Positions 55,928 to 63,998 of a stretch of 64,000 nucleotides of DNA are shown one piece after another. Position numbers and translations under genes: made by a program. Each line of letters begins with the position of its first letter. Within the stretch, counting starts at the first letter, position 1. The notes under the pieces were generated by a model. That model did no database searches, was not told where the DNA came from, and saw nothing but the letters and a program-made list of their open reading frames with translations. The stretch lies in assembly GCF_000296445.1 (NCBI RefSeq), contig NZ_JH815199.1, positions 186,001-250,000 on the forward strand, read 5' to 3'. The stretch comes from Slackia piriformis YIT 12062 (lineage in GTDB: Bacteria > Actinomycetota > Coriobacteriia > Coriobacteriales > Eggerthellaceae).

Positions 55928-56791
55928 ATGGCTGATCGCGAAGAGCGTAAAATCCAGGCTTCGAAGCACGAAGCCCTCATGAAAGGTGCGTTTGCAGCGG
56001 AGACGCAGGCGGCCGTTGCGGCAACGATCGTCTATGAAGAAGGGGAGGGTCGCGAGCTTTCCATCCGCGAGCCGGCTTTCGAGTCTACCGAAACCGTGGT
56101 GACCAAGGCTTTCGTCCCTGAGGCCGCGTATCGATACGCGACGGGCAAGACCCTCATCGTGGATCCGGCCGCCTTCACGCGCCCTGGCGGTGCATACGAA
56201 GATGGCGCATTCGGTCCCGAGCAGGTTATTTGCTCCGAGAGCAACCTGTATCAGATTTTGTGCGGCCTCAAAGAGACGTACCACGATAAGAATCGTGATT
56301 ACCGACGCGGCATGCTGTGCACCGATCGTGCGGCGTACATCCCCGAAGTGGTGTTCCAGCATGGCGGAACCATGCGCAAGGCCGATGTCCTGGCCATTTC
56401 CGAGCCGTTGCGCGTTCGCGCCCTCGAAAACCACCGCTCCGAGCGCGAGTGCGATACGGCTCTTGCGGCGCGCATCGAGACCATTTTGCGCATTGCCGTG
56501 GCAAACGAATGCGAAACGCTCGTGTGCGGCGCGTTTGCCTGCGGAAATCTGGGATACGCATCGTCGCAGGTGATCGAGCTTTTCAATGCATGGATCGATG
56601 CTCATCCGGGTTCGCTCGCTCGCGTGGTGTTTGCCGTTCCGCGAGTGCATTTCGATGCCTTCGACGCCGCATTCGGCAAGCCGGAGGAGGAAGAGGCTCC
56701 TGCCGTCGTGCAGGAGGGAGGCATCGAAGATGAGGACGCCTTCGATATCTCTGGCATCGACCTTCCGGAAGGCGTGACATTTCGTTCATAG
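55928..56791 (+). CDS. TIGR02452-family, microbial PARG-like ADP-ribose hydrolase
   Basis: 287 residues. The macrodomain-like catalytic block VDPAAFTRPGGAYEDGAFGPEQV (PGG loop followed by the Glu-containing stretch) near residue 75 and the SNLYQILCGL segment match the microbial poly(ADP-ribose) glycohydrolase family; most relatives have a QEE motif, here PEQ, so one of the two adjacent acidic residues is missing. LVCGAFACGNLGY is the second macrodomain loop. It probably removes ADP-ribose from proteins or nucleic acids. AGGAGG precedes ATG 55928. Divergent from the DNA-damage gene SRAP. Confidence 0.85.
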   Translation: MADREERKIQASKHEALMKGAFAAETQAAVAATIVYEEGEGRELSIREPAFESTETVVTKAFVPEAAYRYATGKTLIVDPAAFTRPGGAYEDGAFGPEQVICSESNLYQILCGLKETYHDKNRDYRRGMLCTDRAAYIPEVVFQHGGTMRKADVLAISEPLRVRALENHRSERECDTALAARIETILRIAVANECETLVCGAFACGNLGYASSQVIELFNAWIDAHPGSLARVVFAVPRVHFDAFDAAFGKPEEEEAPAVVQEGGIEDEDAFDISGIDLPEGVTFRS

Positions 56792-56904
56792 AAGTAAAAG
56801 TTTATACTGGTAAAGCCGACGGCGATCGCGGTTCTCGCGGTCGGCTGCGACATGCTTCGATTGTCGCATGACAGGTGAACCGCGCAAAGAGAGTGGAGGT
56901 TTTC

Positions 56905-58023
56905 ATGCAGTGTCAGAAATGCGGCAATGAACTATCGCAGGGCTCGGCGTACTGCGGAAAGTGCGGATCGAAGGTCGAGGAGCCTGCGGTCGAGGCCTCC
57001 GTTTCGTCGTCTGAAACATCGGCTTTCAGCCCGGTCCAGGAGGCAGCTCCCGCTTATCAGCCTGCCGTTTCGCAGCCCGCTGTTCCTCAGCCTGCTGCCC
57101 AGCCGATTCAGGCTCCGGTCGGCTATGCTCCGACGCAGCCTCAAAACTCCGCTAATCCCTACGCCCGTCCCGAGGCGGGCGTAAGCTACACGGCCCACAG
57201 TCAGACTCCTCATCAGGGTCAGCCGCCCATGCCTACTCAGCGGGGATGCCTGGGCGCTGCTTTTCACGATATTATCTCGTCGCCCGGCTGGATCAAGCGC
57301 GTACTGCTCCTTATGGTCATGAAATGCGTGCCCATCCTTTCATTCTACGCGTCGGGCTATAACGTGCAGTGGGGCGCTCAAGCCGCACGCGGCAGCAACG
57401 CTCCGCTTCCCAAGGGCGTGTTCGACCGGAAGACCTTCTTGACGGGTCTGTTCATGGCGCTGCTGACCACGTTGCTCAATATAGCCAACGTTTGGATGTT
57501 CGCCCTGAACTTCATTCCCTTCATCGGGTTCATTCTTGTATTCGCTATCAACCTGTTTGCGGGCGCTTTCTATTCGCTGGCGGTTATGCGCATGGCTGTG
57601 TACAAGGCCTTGGGTCAGGCGTTCGAGCTGTCGGAGATTTTCCGTGCATACAAGAAGCGCATCGGATCGCTGCTTGCTGCGGCGTGCGTACCGGCCATCA
57701 TCGTCAATGTCGTTTTCGTGCTGGTCCTTGTTCTGATTCTTCTTATCATGGCTGCAGTTTCGTTCGCGGGGTCTTCCATGGCGTACGGTTATTCGAGCTA
57801 TAGCGGTTTTGGCGCCATGTCGATGTTCTCCTACGACCCCGTTGGCGCAGTGCTCGGAATCATTTCAGCACTCGGCGTGATGTTCTTTGTGATCGGTGCG
57901 TTGTTTTTCTTCTTCAACGGCCTTGCCGAGGTGTGGTCCATGCGTGCTGTCGGCCTGTGGGTTGCTCGCTTTGCGCCTGAGTGGGCCGAAGAGGCGAAAG
58001 ATTCCAAGGAATCGCTTTCGTAG
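56905..58023 (+). CDS. Zinc-ribbon multi-pass membrane protein
   Basis: 372 residues. N-terminal zinc ribbon (CQKCGNELSQGSAYCGKCGS), a Pro/Gln/Ala-rich linker to about residue 125, then about five or six membrane helices arranged like a DUF4013 or GltP-like integral domain. Function unknown. GGAGG lies before ATG 56905. First in a same-strand row with the amidase, a second zinc-ribbon protein and a nuclease-like gene; the amidase starts 24 bases after its stop. It ends with a charged tail (EEAKDSKESLS). Confidence 0.75.
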   Translation: MQCQKCGNELSQGSAYCGKCGSKVEEPAVEASVSSSETSAFSPVQEAAPAYQPAVSQPAVPQPAAQPIQAPVGYAPTQPQNSANPYARPEAGVSYTAHSQTPHQGQPPMPTQRGCLGAAFHDIISSPGWIKRVLLLMVMKCVPILSFYASGYNVQWGAQAARGSNAPLPKGVFDRKTFLTGLFMALLTTLLNIANVWMFALNFIPFIGFILVFAINLFAGAFYSLAVMRMAVYKALGQAFELSEIFRAYKKRIGSLLAAACVPAIIVNVVFVLVLVLILLIMAAVSFAGSSMAYGYSSYSGFGAMSMFSYDPVGAVLGIISALGVMFFVIGALFFFFNGLAEVWSMRAVGLWVARFAPEWAEEAKDSKESLS

Positions 58024-58047
58024 GCGATAGAAGAACGGGATGAACGT

Positions 58048-58899
58048 ATGATTCGCATGAATGCAGCACAGCAAGGCGGCGTTGCACATCGAATTCTTCC
58101 AAGAGCGGGCCGTGCGATTGCGGCCTGCTCTCTTTTTGGGGCCATGGCCTTCGGCGTTTCGGACGCGTATGGCGGCGATGCGCGTACATCTTTCGACGGC
58201 GACGAAGGCGGTAGGTCGGTTTTCGCGGGCGCCCTTCGTCAGGCTTCTCCGGCTCTGTTCAAGATGCTCGACGAGTGGTCTTCGTTTCTGGAAGAGGCCG
58301 CTGCGGCGCGCCCTTCCGCCGAAGAGCTGCGTGCGTCGCTTGCTTTGTCGGAGGATTATCGGGGTTCGTTTTCGCACGGTCCTAAGCCTGCGGAGTATCA
58401 GAAATACATTGTTTTGCACGATACCGAAGGATCAGCGGACGCGGCGTCCGTCATCTCCTGGTGGGATGCGAGCGGAAACGGTGTCGCGGCGCATTTCATC
58501 GTGAACAAAGACGGCTCTATCGTCCAGTGCGTTTCTTTGGATGAAATTGCCCACCATGCGGGCTTTGGGGATACGGGCCATAACGCGGCGTTCGGCGTGG
58601 AGGATGAAAGCCGAGACGATAAGGTTGGCACGACGCCTATCGGCGATTGGGCATCCGACTACGGTATGAACTCGTATTCGATCGGCATAGAGATGGTTCA
58701 TAGAGGCGGCGAGGGGGATTATCCCGAAGAGCAATTGCAATCCCTTGACGCTTTGATTGCCTACATCGACGCTTATTACGGATTCAAAAGCGAGATAATT
58801 GACCATAAAGCGTGGAGAACGGGCAATTCGGATACGTCTCCTGAGTTCGCTTCGTATTTCGCGAACTATAAGGAATGTCGGGCGCACGAAGCTCCCTAG
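58048..58899 (+). CDS. N-acetylmuramoyl-L-alanine amidase (Amidase_2/PGRP-like), exported
   Basis: 283 residues. N-terminal signal region (about 15-40). The zinc amidase domain covers about 125-280: KYIVLHDTEGSAD (first ligand His), HFIVNKDGSIVQCVSLDEIAHHAGF, and IIDHKAWRTGNSDTSPEF (second His and the later ligand position). Cleaves the amide bond between MurNAc and the stem peptide. Between signal and catalytic domain is an uncharacterised helical stretch. It follows the zinc-ribbon protein by 24 bases. Confidence 0.85.
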   Translation: MIRMNAAQQGGVAHRILPRAGRAIAACSLFGAMAFGVSDAYGGDARTSFDGDEGGRSVFAGALRQASPALFKMLDEWSSFLEEAAAARPSAEELRASLALSEDYRGSFSHGPKPAEYQKYIVLHDTEGSADAASVISWWDASGNGVAAHFIVNKDGSIVQCVSLDEIAHHAGFGDTGHNAAFGVEDESRDDKVGTTPIGDWASDYGMNSYSIGIEMVHRGGEGDYPEEQLQSLDALIAYIDAYYGFKSEIIDHKAWRTGNSDTSPEFASYFANYKECRAHEAP

Positions 58900-59025
58900 G
58901 ACATAGGGGCGCACCGTGCGGCATCAAAATTTCCGCGCGTCCGCTTGGGCGCTTGAGGGCTGGCGCGTAGGAGATTCGGTACTATAGAGGACGCCTGGTT
59001 GCGTCGGTATTTGCGAGGGGGATTC

Positions 59026-60540
59026 ATGGAGCAGCACGATAAAACATCCCAAGGAACGAACGGCTACTGCACGGCATGCGGTTCTCCGCTGGAAGAAGGG
59101 GTTTCTTTCTGCACGAAATGCGGCAATCCCGTCGCGGGCAAAGGCGCGGACGCCTCCTCGGAGTCGTCTGCTGGCGCCGTTGCATCTTCGGATGCCGCAG
59201 GCGTCGTCGCACCTGTCGACGCCGCAACGGTCGTCGGATTCGAAGGCGTTGCGACGCCTTCCGGTTATGAAACGGTGATGGTCGACGTCGAGTCCGATAT
59301 GGCGCGCGAAGCCCAAGACGACAGGGACGCTGCCGCTCAGGCAACGGAAGCGCTCTACGGCGTCGAAGGCGTCGAAAGCGTCGAAAGCGCGTTCGCCCCG
59401 AACGAGGGGGCTCCTGCTATGTCCGATGCGTCCAGGCAGCAAGCGTCCACGGTGTCGAAGAAGCCCCTGTTCATTGGCATCGGCATTGCGGTCGTGCTGC
59501 TGGCGGTCGTCATCGTTCTTGTCGTGCTTGTCTTCGGCAAGGCGGGGTTGGCGCCCACTTCCGACGAAGGCTCTGCGCAGGATTCTGCCCCTGCGGTCCA
59601 GCAGCCTGAATCGACGGAAGGTTCTGCTGAGGAAGAAAAGGACGAAGAGGCAACTTCCGAGCCTGTGGTTGTCAATCTCACGGACAGTTACACGACGCGT
59701 TTCTCGGAAGTGAACGAAATCACGTACCCTGCGTTCACGTTCCAGTATCCCGGTTCGGGGTGGGCCGTCGTGGACGAGTCGGTAGCGGCTTCGGGCGAGC
59801 ATGTAAGCGTAGAGAACGTGCGCAACGGTGCCGAGGTCTCGTATCAGCATTGGGGCTCGTATCCTTCCGGTAGCGCCGTTGCCGAGCTCGTCGACGTTGA
59901 ACGCGTGGCGGATTCGTCTTTCGTTCCGTCATGTGTCCAGGCCAATGACCATAGCGACTTGGGCTCTTTCGGGGTTGTGCGCGCAACGCTGCGTGTTGAC
60001 GGCGTCGATAACGGCACGGTCTATGCCGTCATTCCCGATGCTGCGCTGAAAAACCCCTCGTATATGGATATGGGATCCGGGCTTCCGGCGTTCGATTACA
60101 GTTCCTGGATTAGCTTCACATGCATGACTAGCGAAGAGCTTGACAAGCAGACCGAGCAGGAGGTCATCGCCATTCTCGCGAGCTTCAAGGTGGCGGAGGC
60201 TTCGGATAACGCGTCTGCTTCGAAGAAGAGCGGAGAGGGTTCGCTTTCCGACCCCGACGGCTATGTCCTCTCGGACAGCTCCTCCAGGACGTATTCCAAT
60301 GCCGAGCTTGAAGCAATGTCGGATTACGAGCTTTACCTTTCTCGTAACGAGATTTTCGCGCGCCACGGCCGTATCTTCAAAAACAGCGACTTGCAGGAGT
60401 ATTTTGGCTCGAAGAGTTGGTATGACCCTCGCTATACGCCCGAGGAATTCAGCGAATCTATGTTGAATGCAAACGAGAAGGCCAATATCGAGCGCATGGC
60501 CAAGATAGAGCAAGACCGCAATTCTCCTTATATCGACTAG
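59026..60540 (+). CDS. Zinc-ribbon / YARHG-domain membrane protein
   Basis: 504 residues. N-terminal zinc ribbon (CTACGSPLEEGVSFCTKCGN), acidic linker, one membrane helix (IGIGIAVVLLAVVIVLVVLV, about 148-168), an extracytoplasmic beta domain (about 215-390) and a C-terminal YARHG domain (SDYELYLSRNEIFARHGRIF ... YFGSKSWYDPRYTPEEF). YARHG domains are thought to act outside the cell, possibly on the wall. GAGGGGG precedes ATG 59026. Its stop lies seven bases before the nuclease-like gene, so the two are probably co-translated. Confidence 0.8.
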   Translation: MEQHDKTSQGTNGYCTACGSPLEEGVSFCTKCGNPVAGKGADASSESSAGAVASSDAAGVVAPVDAATVVGFEGVATPSGYETVMVDVESDMAREAQDDRDAAAQATEALYGVEGVESVESAFAPNEGAPAMSDASRQQASTVSKKPLFIGIGIAVVLLAVVIVLVVLVFGKAGLAPTSDEGSAQDSAPAVQQPESTEGSAEEEKDEEATSEPVVVNLTDSYTTRFSEVNEITYPAFTFQYPGSGWAVVDESVAASGEHVSVENVRNGAEVSYQHWGSYPSGSAVAELVDVERVADSSFVPSCVQANDHSDLGSFGVVRATLRVDGVDNGTVYAVIPDAALKNPSYMDMGSGLPAFDYSSWISFTCMTSEELDKQTEQEVIAILASFKVAEASDNASASKKSGEGSLSDPDGYVLSDSSSRTYSNAELEAMSDYELYLSRNEIFARHGRIFKNSDLQEYFGSKSWYDPRYTPEEFSESMLNANEKANIERMAKIEQDRNSPYID

Positions 60541-60547
60541 TCGCATT

Positions 60548-61303
60548 ATGAAATACAGGATTCACGGACACAGACATGCGGACTTTCTCTTTAGAGAGCT
60601 GGGGGAATACGCGTGCCTGTGGGGCGAAATAGAAGATGCGCTTGCGAGCATTTCCGACGATATGATCATCAAGGAATTCGAGGGCGAAGCGCGCAAGGCA
60701 AAATCGATATCGCAGGCCATCAATCGTCTGGTTAAGGCGGAGCTGGTCAAGCGCGCATGGGAGCCCGAAAGCTATATTTTCGCCGACGAAGAGTACGGGC
60801 GCGCGGCGAAAGGCACCTGGCGATTGGATTTCGCCAAGGATGCGCTCAGCGTTGAGGTTGCTTTCAACCATCGTTCCGACATTTCATGGAACCTTATCAA
60901 GCCCACCCTGGCAAGCGAGCTCAATCATGTGCAAAAGGCCATCCAGACTAGCGGCGGCGTTGTGATTACGGCAACGCAGGCCATGAAAGAGGCTGGCGGA
61001 TTCGATAGCGCAGTCGGTACGTACGAAGACTACGTGCAGTATTTGAAGCCCCTCGGAACCATGCTGCCGGCGCCTCTTGTCATCGTGGGGCTTGAGCCGC
61101 CCGAGACGTTTCGGATTGCGGTCGAAGACGGCAAAGGGTCGAGCAGGGTCGGCCGTGTCATGAAATACGCCGCAACGACGCCCTCGGGCGAATTCGTATG
61201 TCCCGATTGCGGCTGCGTGCTCGCGGCGGACGCTTGCGGAGGTTCGGCATGCGCATGTGACGAATGCGGCAGGGGCCTGATTATTCCCGATTCGCTTTTT
61301 TAG
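60548..61303 (+). CDS. BglII/BstYI-like PD-(D/E)XK endonuclease with zinc ribbon
   Basis: 251 residues. The N-terminal ~190 residues resemble type II restriction enzymes BstYI/BglII, judged from remembered sequences: AINRLVKAELVKRAWEPE, the catalytic strand LDFAKDALSVEVAFN, and YVQYLKPLGTMLPAPLVIVGLEP. Asp94 and Glu103 have the exact D-x8-E spacing of BglII Asp84/Glu93; BglII Gln95 corresponds to Ala105. A C-terminal Cys cluster (218, 221, 223, 230, 235, 237, 240) forms an added zinc-ribbon-like tail. No methyltransferase gene is adjacent. Activity may be lost or changed. No good ribosome-binding site; translation may be coupled to the gene seven bases upstream. Confidence 0.65.
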   Translation: MKYRIHGHRHADFLFRELGEYACLWGEIEDALASISDDMIIKEFEGEARKAKSISQAINRLVKAELVKRAWEPESYIFADEEYGRAAKGTWRLDFAKDALSVEVAFNHRSDISWNLIKPTLASELNHVQKAIQTSGGVVITATQAMKEAGGFDSAVGTYEDYVQYLKPLGTMLPAPLVIVGLEPPETFRIAVEDGKGSSRVGRVMKYAATTPSGEFVCPDCGCVLAADACGGSACACDECGRGLIIPDSLF

Positions 61304-61316
61304 CGTTCATATATAA

Positions 61317-61361
61317 AAAGCCGCGGCGCCCGGACCATGAAGGAACGGATGTCGCGGCTTT
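61317..61361. terminator. Bidirectional hairpin between nuclease-like gene and purC
   Basis: AAAGCCGCG (61317-61325) and CGCGGCTTT (61353-61361) are perfect arms with a 27-base loop. On the minus strand the stem is followed by TTTTTATATAT, which makes a convincing purC terminator; on the plus side the support is weaker. Confidence 0.7.
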
Positions 61362-61385
61362 GCGTGTTCTGATTGCTCTTAAGGC

Positions 61386-62072
61386 TTATGCGAAGAAGAG
61401 CTCAGAGAGGGTCATCGGGTCGATATACTCGCCGTCTTTGTATACGCGCATGTTGCCAGAGGCAATTTCGTCAATCAGGATGACATCGCCGTTGGCGTCG
61501 TAGCCAAACTCGAACTTGATATCGTAAAGAACGAGACCCTTTTCCTTCAGGTCGTCGGCGACGATCTGGGTAATCTTCTGGGTCATGTCCTTGAGCTGGT
61601 CGTACTGCTCAGCGGTCATGACGCCGAGGACAACCAGGCCGTCCTTGGTGACCAGCGGGTCGCCGAGTTCGTCGTTCTTGAAAGTGGTTTCAACATAGGC
61701 AGGCAGGTCTGCGCCCTCTTCGACATACTGCTTATAACGACGATAGAAGGAGCCGACAGCCTTGTGGCGGCAGATGACCTCGAGGCCTTCGCCGAAGACC
61801 TTGGCGGGGAGGACTTCCATGGTGGTGTTGTCGAGGTCGGCGCTCACATAGTGAGTCTTGATGCCGGCAGCGTTGATCTTCTCGAAGAAGTAGATGGACA
61901 TGCGCAGGTTCACATCGCCAACGCCTTCAATCGTGAGACCCACGGAGTTCTCGCCGGGATCGAAAACGCCGTCCTTGCCCGTGCAGTCGTCCTTGAACTT
62001 CAGCAGGTAGTTGCCGTTTTCCAGAGCGAAGACGTCTTTGGTCTTTCCGGAGTACACGAGTTCATGAGCCAT
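61386..62072 (-). CDS. purC: Phosphoribosylaminoimidazole-succinocarboxamide (SAICAR) synthase
   Basis: 228 residues, usual length for bacterial PurC. Motifs: [19 protein letters not shown] at the ATP site, [32 protein letters not shown] and the C-terminal [20 protein letters not shown] with DEIASGNMR. Catalyses ATP-dependent joining of CAIR and aspartate in purine synthesis. ATG 62072 lies just after AAAGGATTCTCC; in-frame ATGs further upstream are less suitable. Single-gene transcript, unlike the purine operons of many bacteria. Confidence 0.96.
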   Translation of the reverse strand: MAHELVYSGKTKDVFALENGNYLLKFKDDCTGKDGVFDPGENSVGLTIEGVGDVNLRMSIYFFEKINAAGIKTHYVSADLDNTTMEVLPAKVFGEGLEVICRHKAVGSFYRRYKQYVEEGADLPAYVETTFKNDELGDPLVTKDGLVVLGVMTAEQYDQLKDMTQKITQIVADDLKEKGLVLYDIKFEFGYDANGDVILIDEIASGNMRVYKDGEYIDPMTLSELFFA

Positions 62073-62345
62073 GGAGAATCCTTTCCGCATGTTTTGGGCC
62101 ATGATGTAACGGAGACAGTTTACTCTCATAAGCATAGCATGGAGCCAACTTCTTCATCTCCTGACAGAATTTGGTTTTTCGAAACATGTCGGAAACAAAA
62201 TGGGCAAAGTGCAAGCAAGAAAGTCGTAGCTTAAGGGAGTTGTCCCTGGGAAAACGTTTTAGAGGAATCTTTCAATACAAACGAATGCCCAGAAGAGGTC
62301 GCCTTCGGGGGAGGCGTCTCGAGGGGTCGCTCTAGAGAAAACGTC

Positions 62346-62624
62346 CTAGAGGAAGTAATGAAACGGATTCGGCTCCTGGCCGTCGTTCTTGCGAACGTCG
62401 TGATCATTTTTCGGAAGCAGATCGCAAAGGTCGACTTCGAGAGCTTCGGCAATGCGATACAGCGTCTGGAGGGACGGGTTCACCCTGCCGTGTTCTATGC
62501 GGGTAACTTGGTTTGGATGGACGTCGGCCATGAGCCCGAACTCGCGCAGGCTCATCCCTGTCCGCTCTCGGTGGCGGAGGATGTTGAGGCCGAGTTGTGT
62601 CTTGTACGCGTCGAATGTGATCAT
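62346..62624 (-). CDS. XRE-family helix-turn-helix regulator
   Basis: 92 residues. HTH_3 domain over about 10-65: LGLNILRHRERTGMSLREFG, LMADVHPNQVTRIEHGRVNP, SLQTLYRIAEALEVDLCDLL. The short tail ends NPFHYFL. Start ATG 62624 lacks a strong ribosome-binding site. A TGTAAC-N8-GTTACA palindrome 32 bases upstream is a likely operator shared with the divergent gene at 62740. About 270 bases between it and purC contain no recognised feature. Confidence 0.83.
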   Translation of the reverse strand: MITFDAYKTQLGLNILRHRERTGMSLREFGLMADVHPNQVTRIEHGRVNPSLQTLYRIAEALEVDLCDLLPKNDHDVRKNDGQEPNPFHYFL

Positions 62625-62655
62625 ATGGTTAGCGTACGGACGCTTCGGCCGATGC

Positions 62656-62675
62656 TGTAACCATAGAATGTTACA
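62656..62675. promoter_or_regulatory. Candidate XRE operator
   Basis: TGTAAC (62656-62661), eight bases, GTTACA (62670-62675): a perfect interrupted palindrome between the divergent XRE gene and the small acidic-protein gene, of the spacing expected for a small HTH dimer. Confidence 0.55.
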
Positions 62676-62739
62676 AAAGAGGATAGGATGGGCACAACGA
62701 AGAAGCGCGGCTAGGCGAATGCTGGATAGGGAGCAAGGA

Positions 62740-63051
62740 ATGGAAGACCTCGATTTTTCTCGGCTTGACGTTGCCTTAGCGATATACGATGCGAACGACG
62801 ACCCTCGCGAGGCCGAGCTTCTATGCGGTGTTGCGTTGAGAAAGGACGACCTCGAGGCGTTTTTGCACGATCTGTGCGAGCTTGCCGAGCGAAAATACGG
62901 AGGCATGCGTTTTGCCCGGCTCCTTGACGAGGACGAAGACGACGAAGCTATGGAGTCGGCATACGTTCGGTGGAAGTCGGATTCCTTGAGCCGTGTTATC
63001 GAGGAGGCCGAGCGCTGTCTTGACGAGGAGAATCGGCACGAAGGGCGCTGA
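62740..63051 (+). CDS. Small acidic protein of unknown function
   Basis: 103 residues, strongly acidic helical sequence (MEDLDFSRLDVALAIYDAND ... LARLLDEDEDDEAMESAYVR-like region, ending RHEGR). No recognised domain, signal or membrane segment. GGGAGCAAGGA precedes ATG 62740; ATG 62719 is in frame upstream. Divergent from the XRE regulator with a shared palindrome, and its last 56 bases overlap the 3' end of the opposite-strand YolD-like gene. Confidence 0.6.
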   Translation: MEDLDFSRLDVALAIYDANDDPREAELLCGVALRKDDLEAFLHDLCELAERKYGGMRFARLLDEDEDDEAMESAYVRWKSDSLSRVIEEAERCLDEENRHEGR

Positions 63052-63217
63052 GGCGCTCCTGCTCGCGAAGCATGTCTTCGAATCCCCTTAAAGCTGCGAA
63101 GGGTATGAATTGACGTGCGCGGTCGGGGTGCCGCACGGCGCGATGGGCGTGAGGCGCATGGCCGCCTGTCGGCGTTGGTTCCTTTTCGGAAACGAGGTTT
63201 CTCGGCGCGTTATGCAT
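62996..63217 (-). CDS. YolD-like protein
   Basis: 73 residues. DRARQFIPFAALRGFEDMLREQE is the typical YolD-family core. YolD-like genes usually follow a Y-family DNA polymerase gene, and here it overlaps the 3' end of one by eight bases. ATG 63217 has GGAGG five bases upstream. Probable accessory factor in error-prone repair; biochemical role unknown. Its C-terminal part overlaps the convergent acidic-protein gene by 56 bases. Confidence 0.82.
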   Translation of the reverse strand: MHNAPRNLVSEKEPTPTGGHAPHAHRAVRHPDRARQFIPFAALRGFEDMLREQERLSALRADSPRQDSARPPR

Positions 63218-63998
63218 GATGGCCTCCAATTTGATTGTTGCGCTCTCTTGCGGTTGCCTTCTCTTTAAGACTCATACCTTTGAGCAGGGAGTTCTTTCCG
63301 AATTTCTCCTTCACGGCAATGGCGGTTTCTTGAAGGCTCCTTTCTTTTCTCCTGGACTCGCTTTCGTCGAAAAGGACGGTTTGGCGGCTTTCTGCGTCTA
63401 TCTCCGAAAACCCCATGCTTATGCGTCTGATGAGGCGGGAGGTGTTGACCTCCTTATTGAAGAGGCGGTCGAATTCGGCGGTTATGAACAGCGAGGAGTC
63501 CGTGGGAGCGTCAAGCGTCATGGAGCATCCGTCATGGGACGGCTCTTCGGAGTGCTCGCAGGTGGACGGATCGGATCGGCTGCTTTGCGGATGGGTGCTA
63601 TTGGCGTAGCCCACGAAAAGGGAGATGCGATCGGTCAATAAGCCGCGTCTTACAAGGTCGAGCACGCTTGCGTCGATCATCTCGTGCATGACGAGGCGGG
63701 CGTCTTCTGCCGAATAATCGCAAGGGAGCACCTGCCCGTTGACGGTGGAGTGCTCTTTGGGCACATAGTTTTTGATGTCCGCTATGGTGCACGGCTCCTG
63801 CCCCCAGGCGTGGTCGATGAGGTACTCGGCATTGGCGCCAAACTCTTTGTACAGAATTCGGCGGTCGAGTTCCGCGACGCCTTTGAGGTCGTGAACGCCG
63901 TGCTGCGCGAGCCTACGGGCGATGCCGGGGCCTATGTTCCAGATATCGGTGATGGGACGATGGGTCCAAAGGGTTTCTATGAAGGATCGTTCGTTGAG
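63210..63998 (-). CDS. Y-family DNA polymerase (UmuC/DinB-like), C-terminal part
   Basis: About 262 residues are visible; the gene runs off the right window edge, so the palm catalytic residues are not seen. The helix-hairpin-helix thumb region WNIGPGIARRLAQHGVHDLK, KEFGANAEYLIDHAWGQEP and the little-finger domain (YSAEDARLVMHEMIDASVLD ... LIRRISMGFSEID) identify a translesion polymerase of the UmuC-like group common in Gram-positives and actinobacteria. The C-terminal tail is basic and charged. It forms an operon with the YolD-like gene. SOS control is likely by family precedent, but the promoter is outside the window. Confidence 0.88.
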   Translation of the reverse strand, partial: LNERSFIETLWTHRPITDIWNIGPGIARRLAQHGVHDLKGVAELDRRILYKEFGANAEYLIDHAWGQEPCTIADIKNYVPKEHSTVNGQVLPCDYSAEDARLVMHEMIDASVLDLVRRGLLTDRISLFVGYANSTHPQSSRSDPSTCEHSEEPSHDGCSMTLDAPTDSSLFITAEFDRLFNKEVNTSRLIRRISMGFSEIDAESRQTVLFDESESRRKERSLQETAIAVKEKFGKNSLLKGMSLKEKATARERNNQIGGHHA

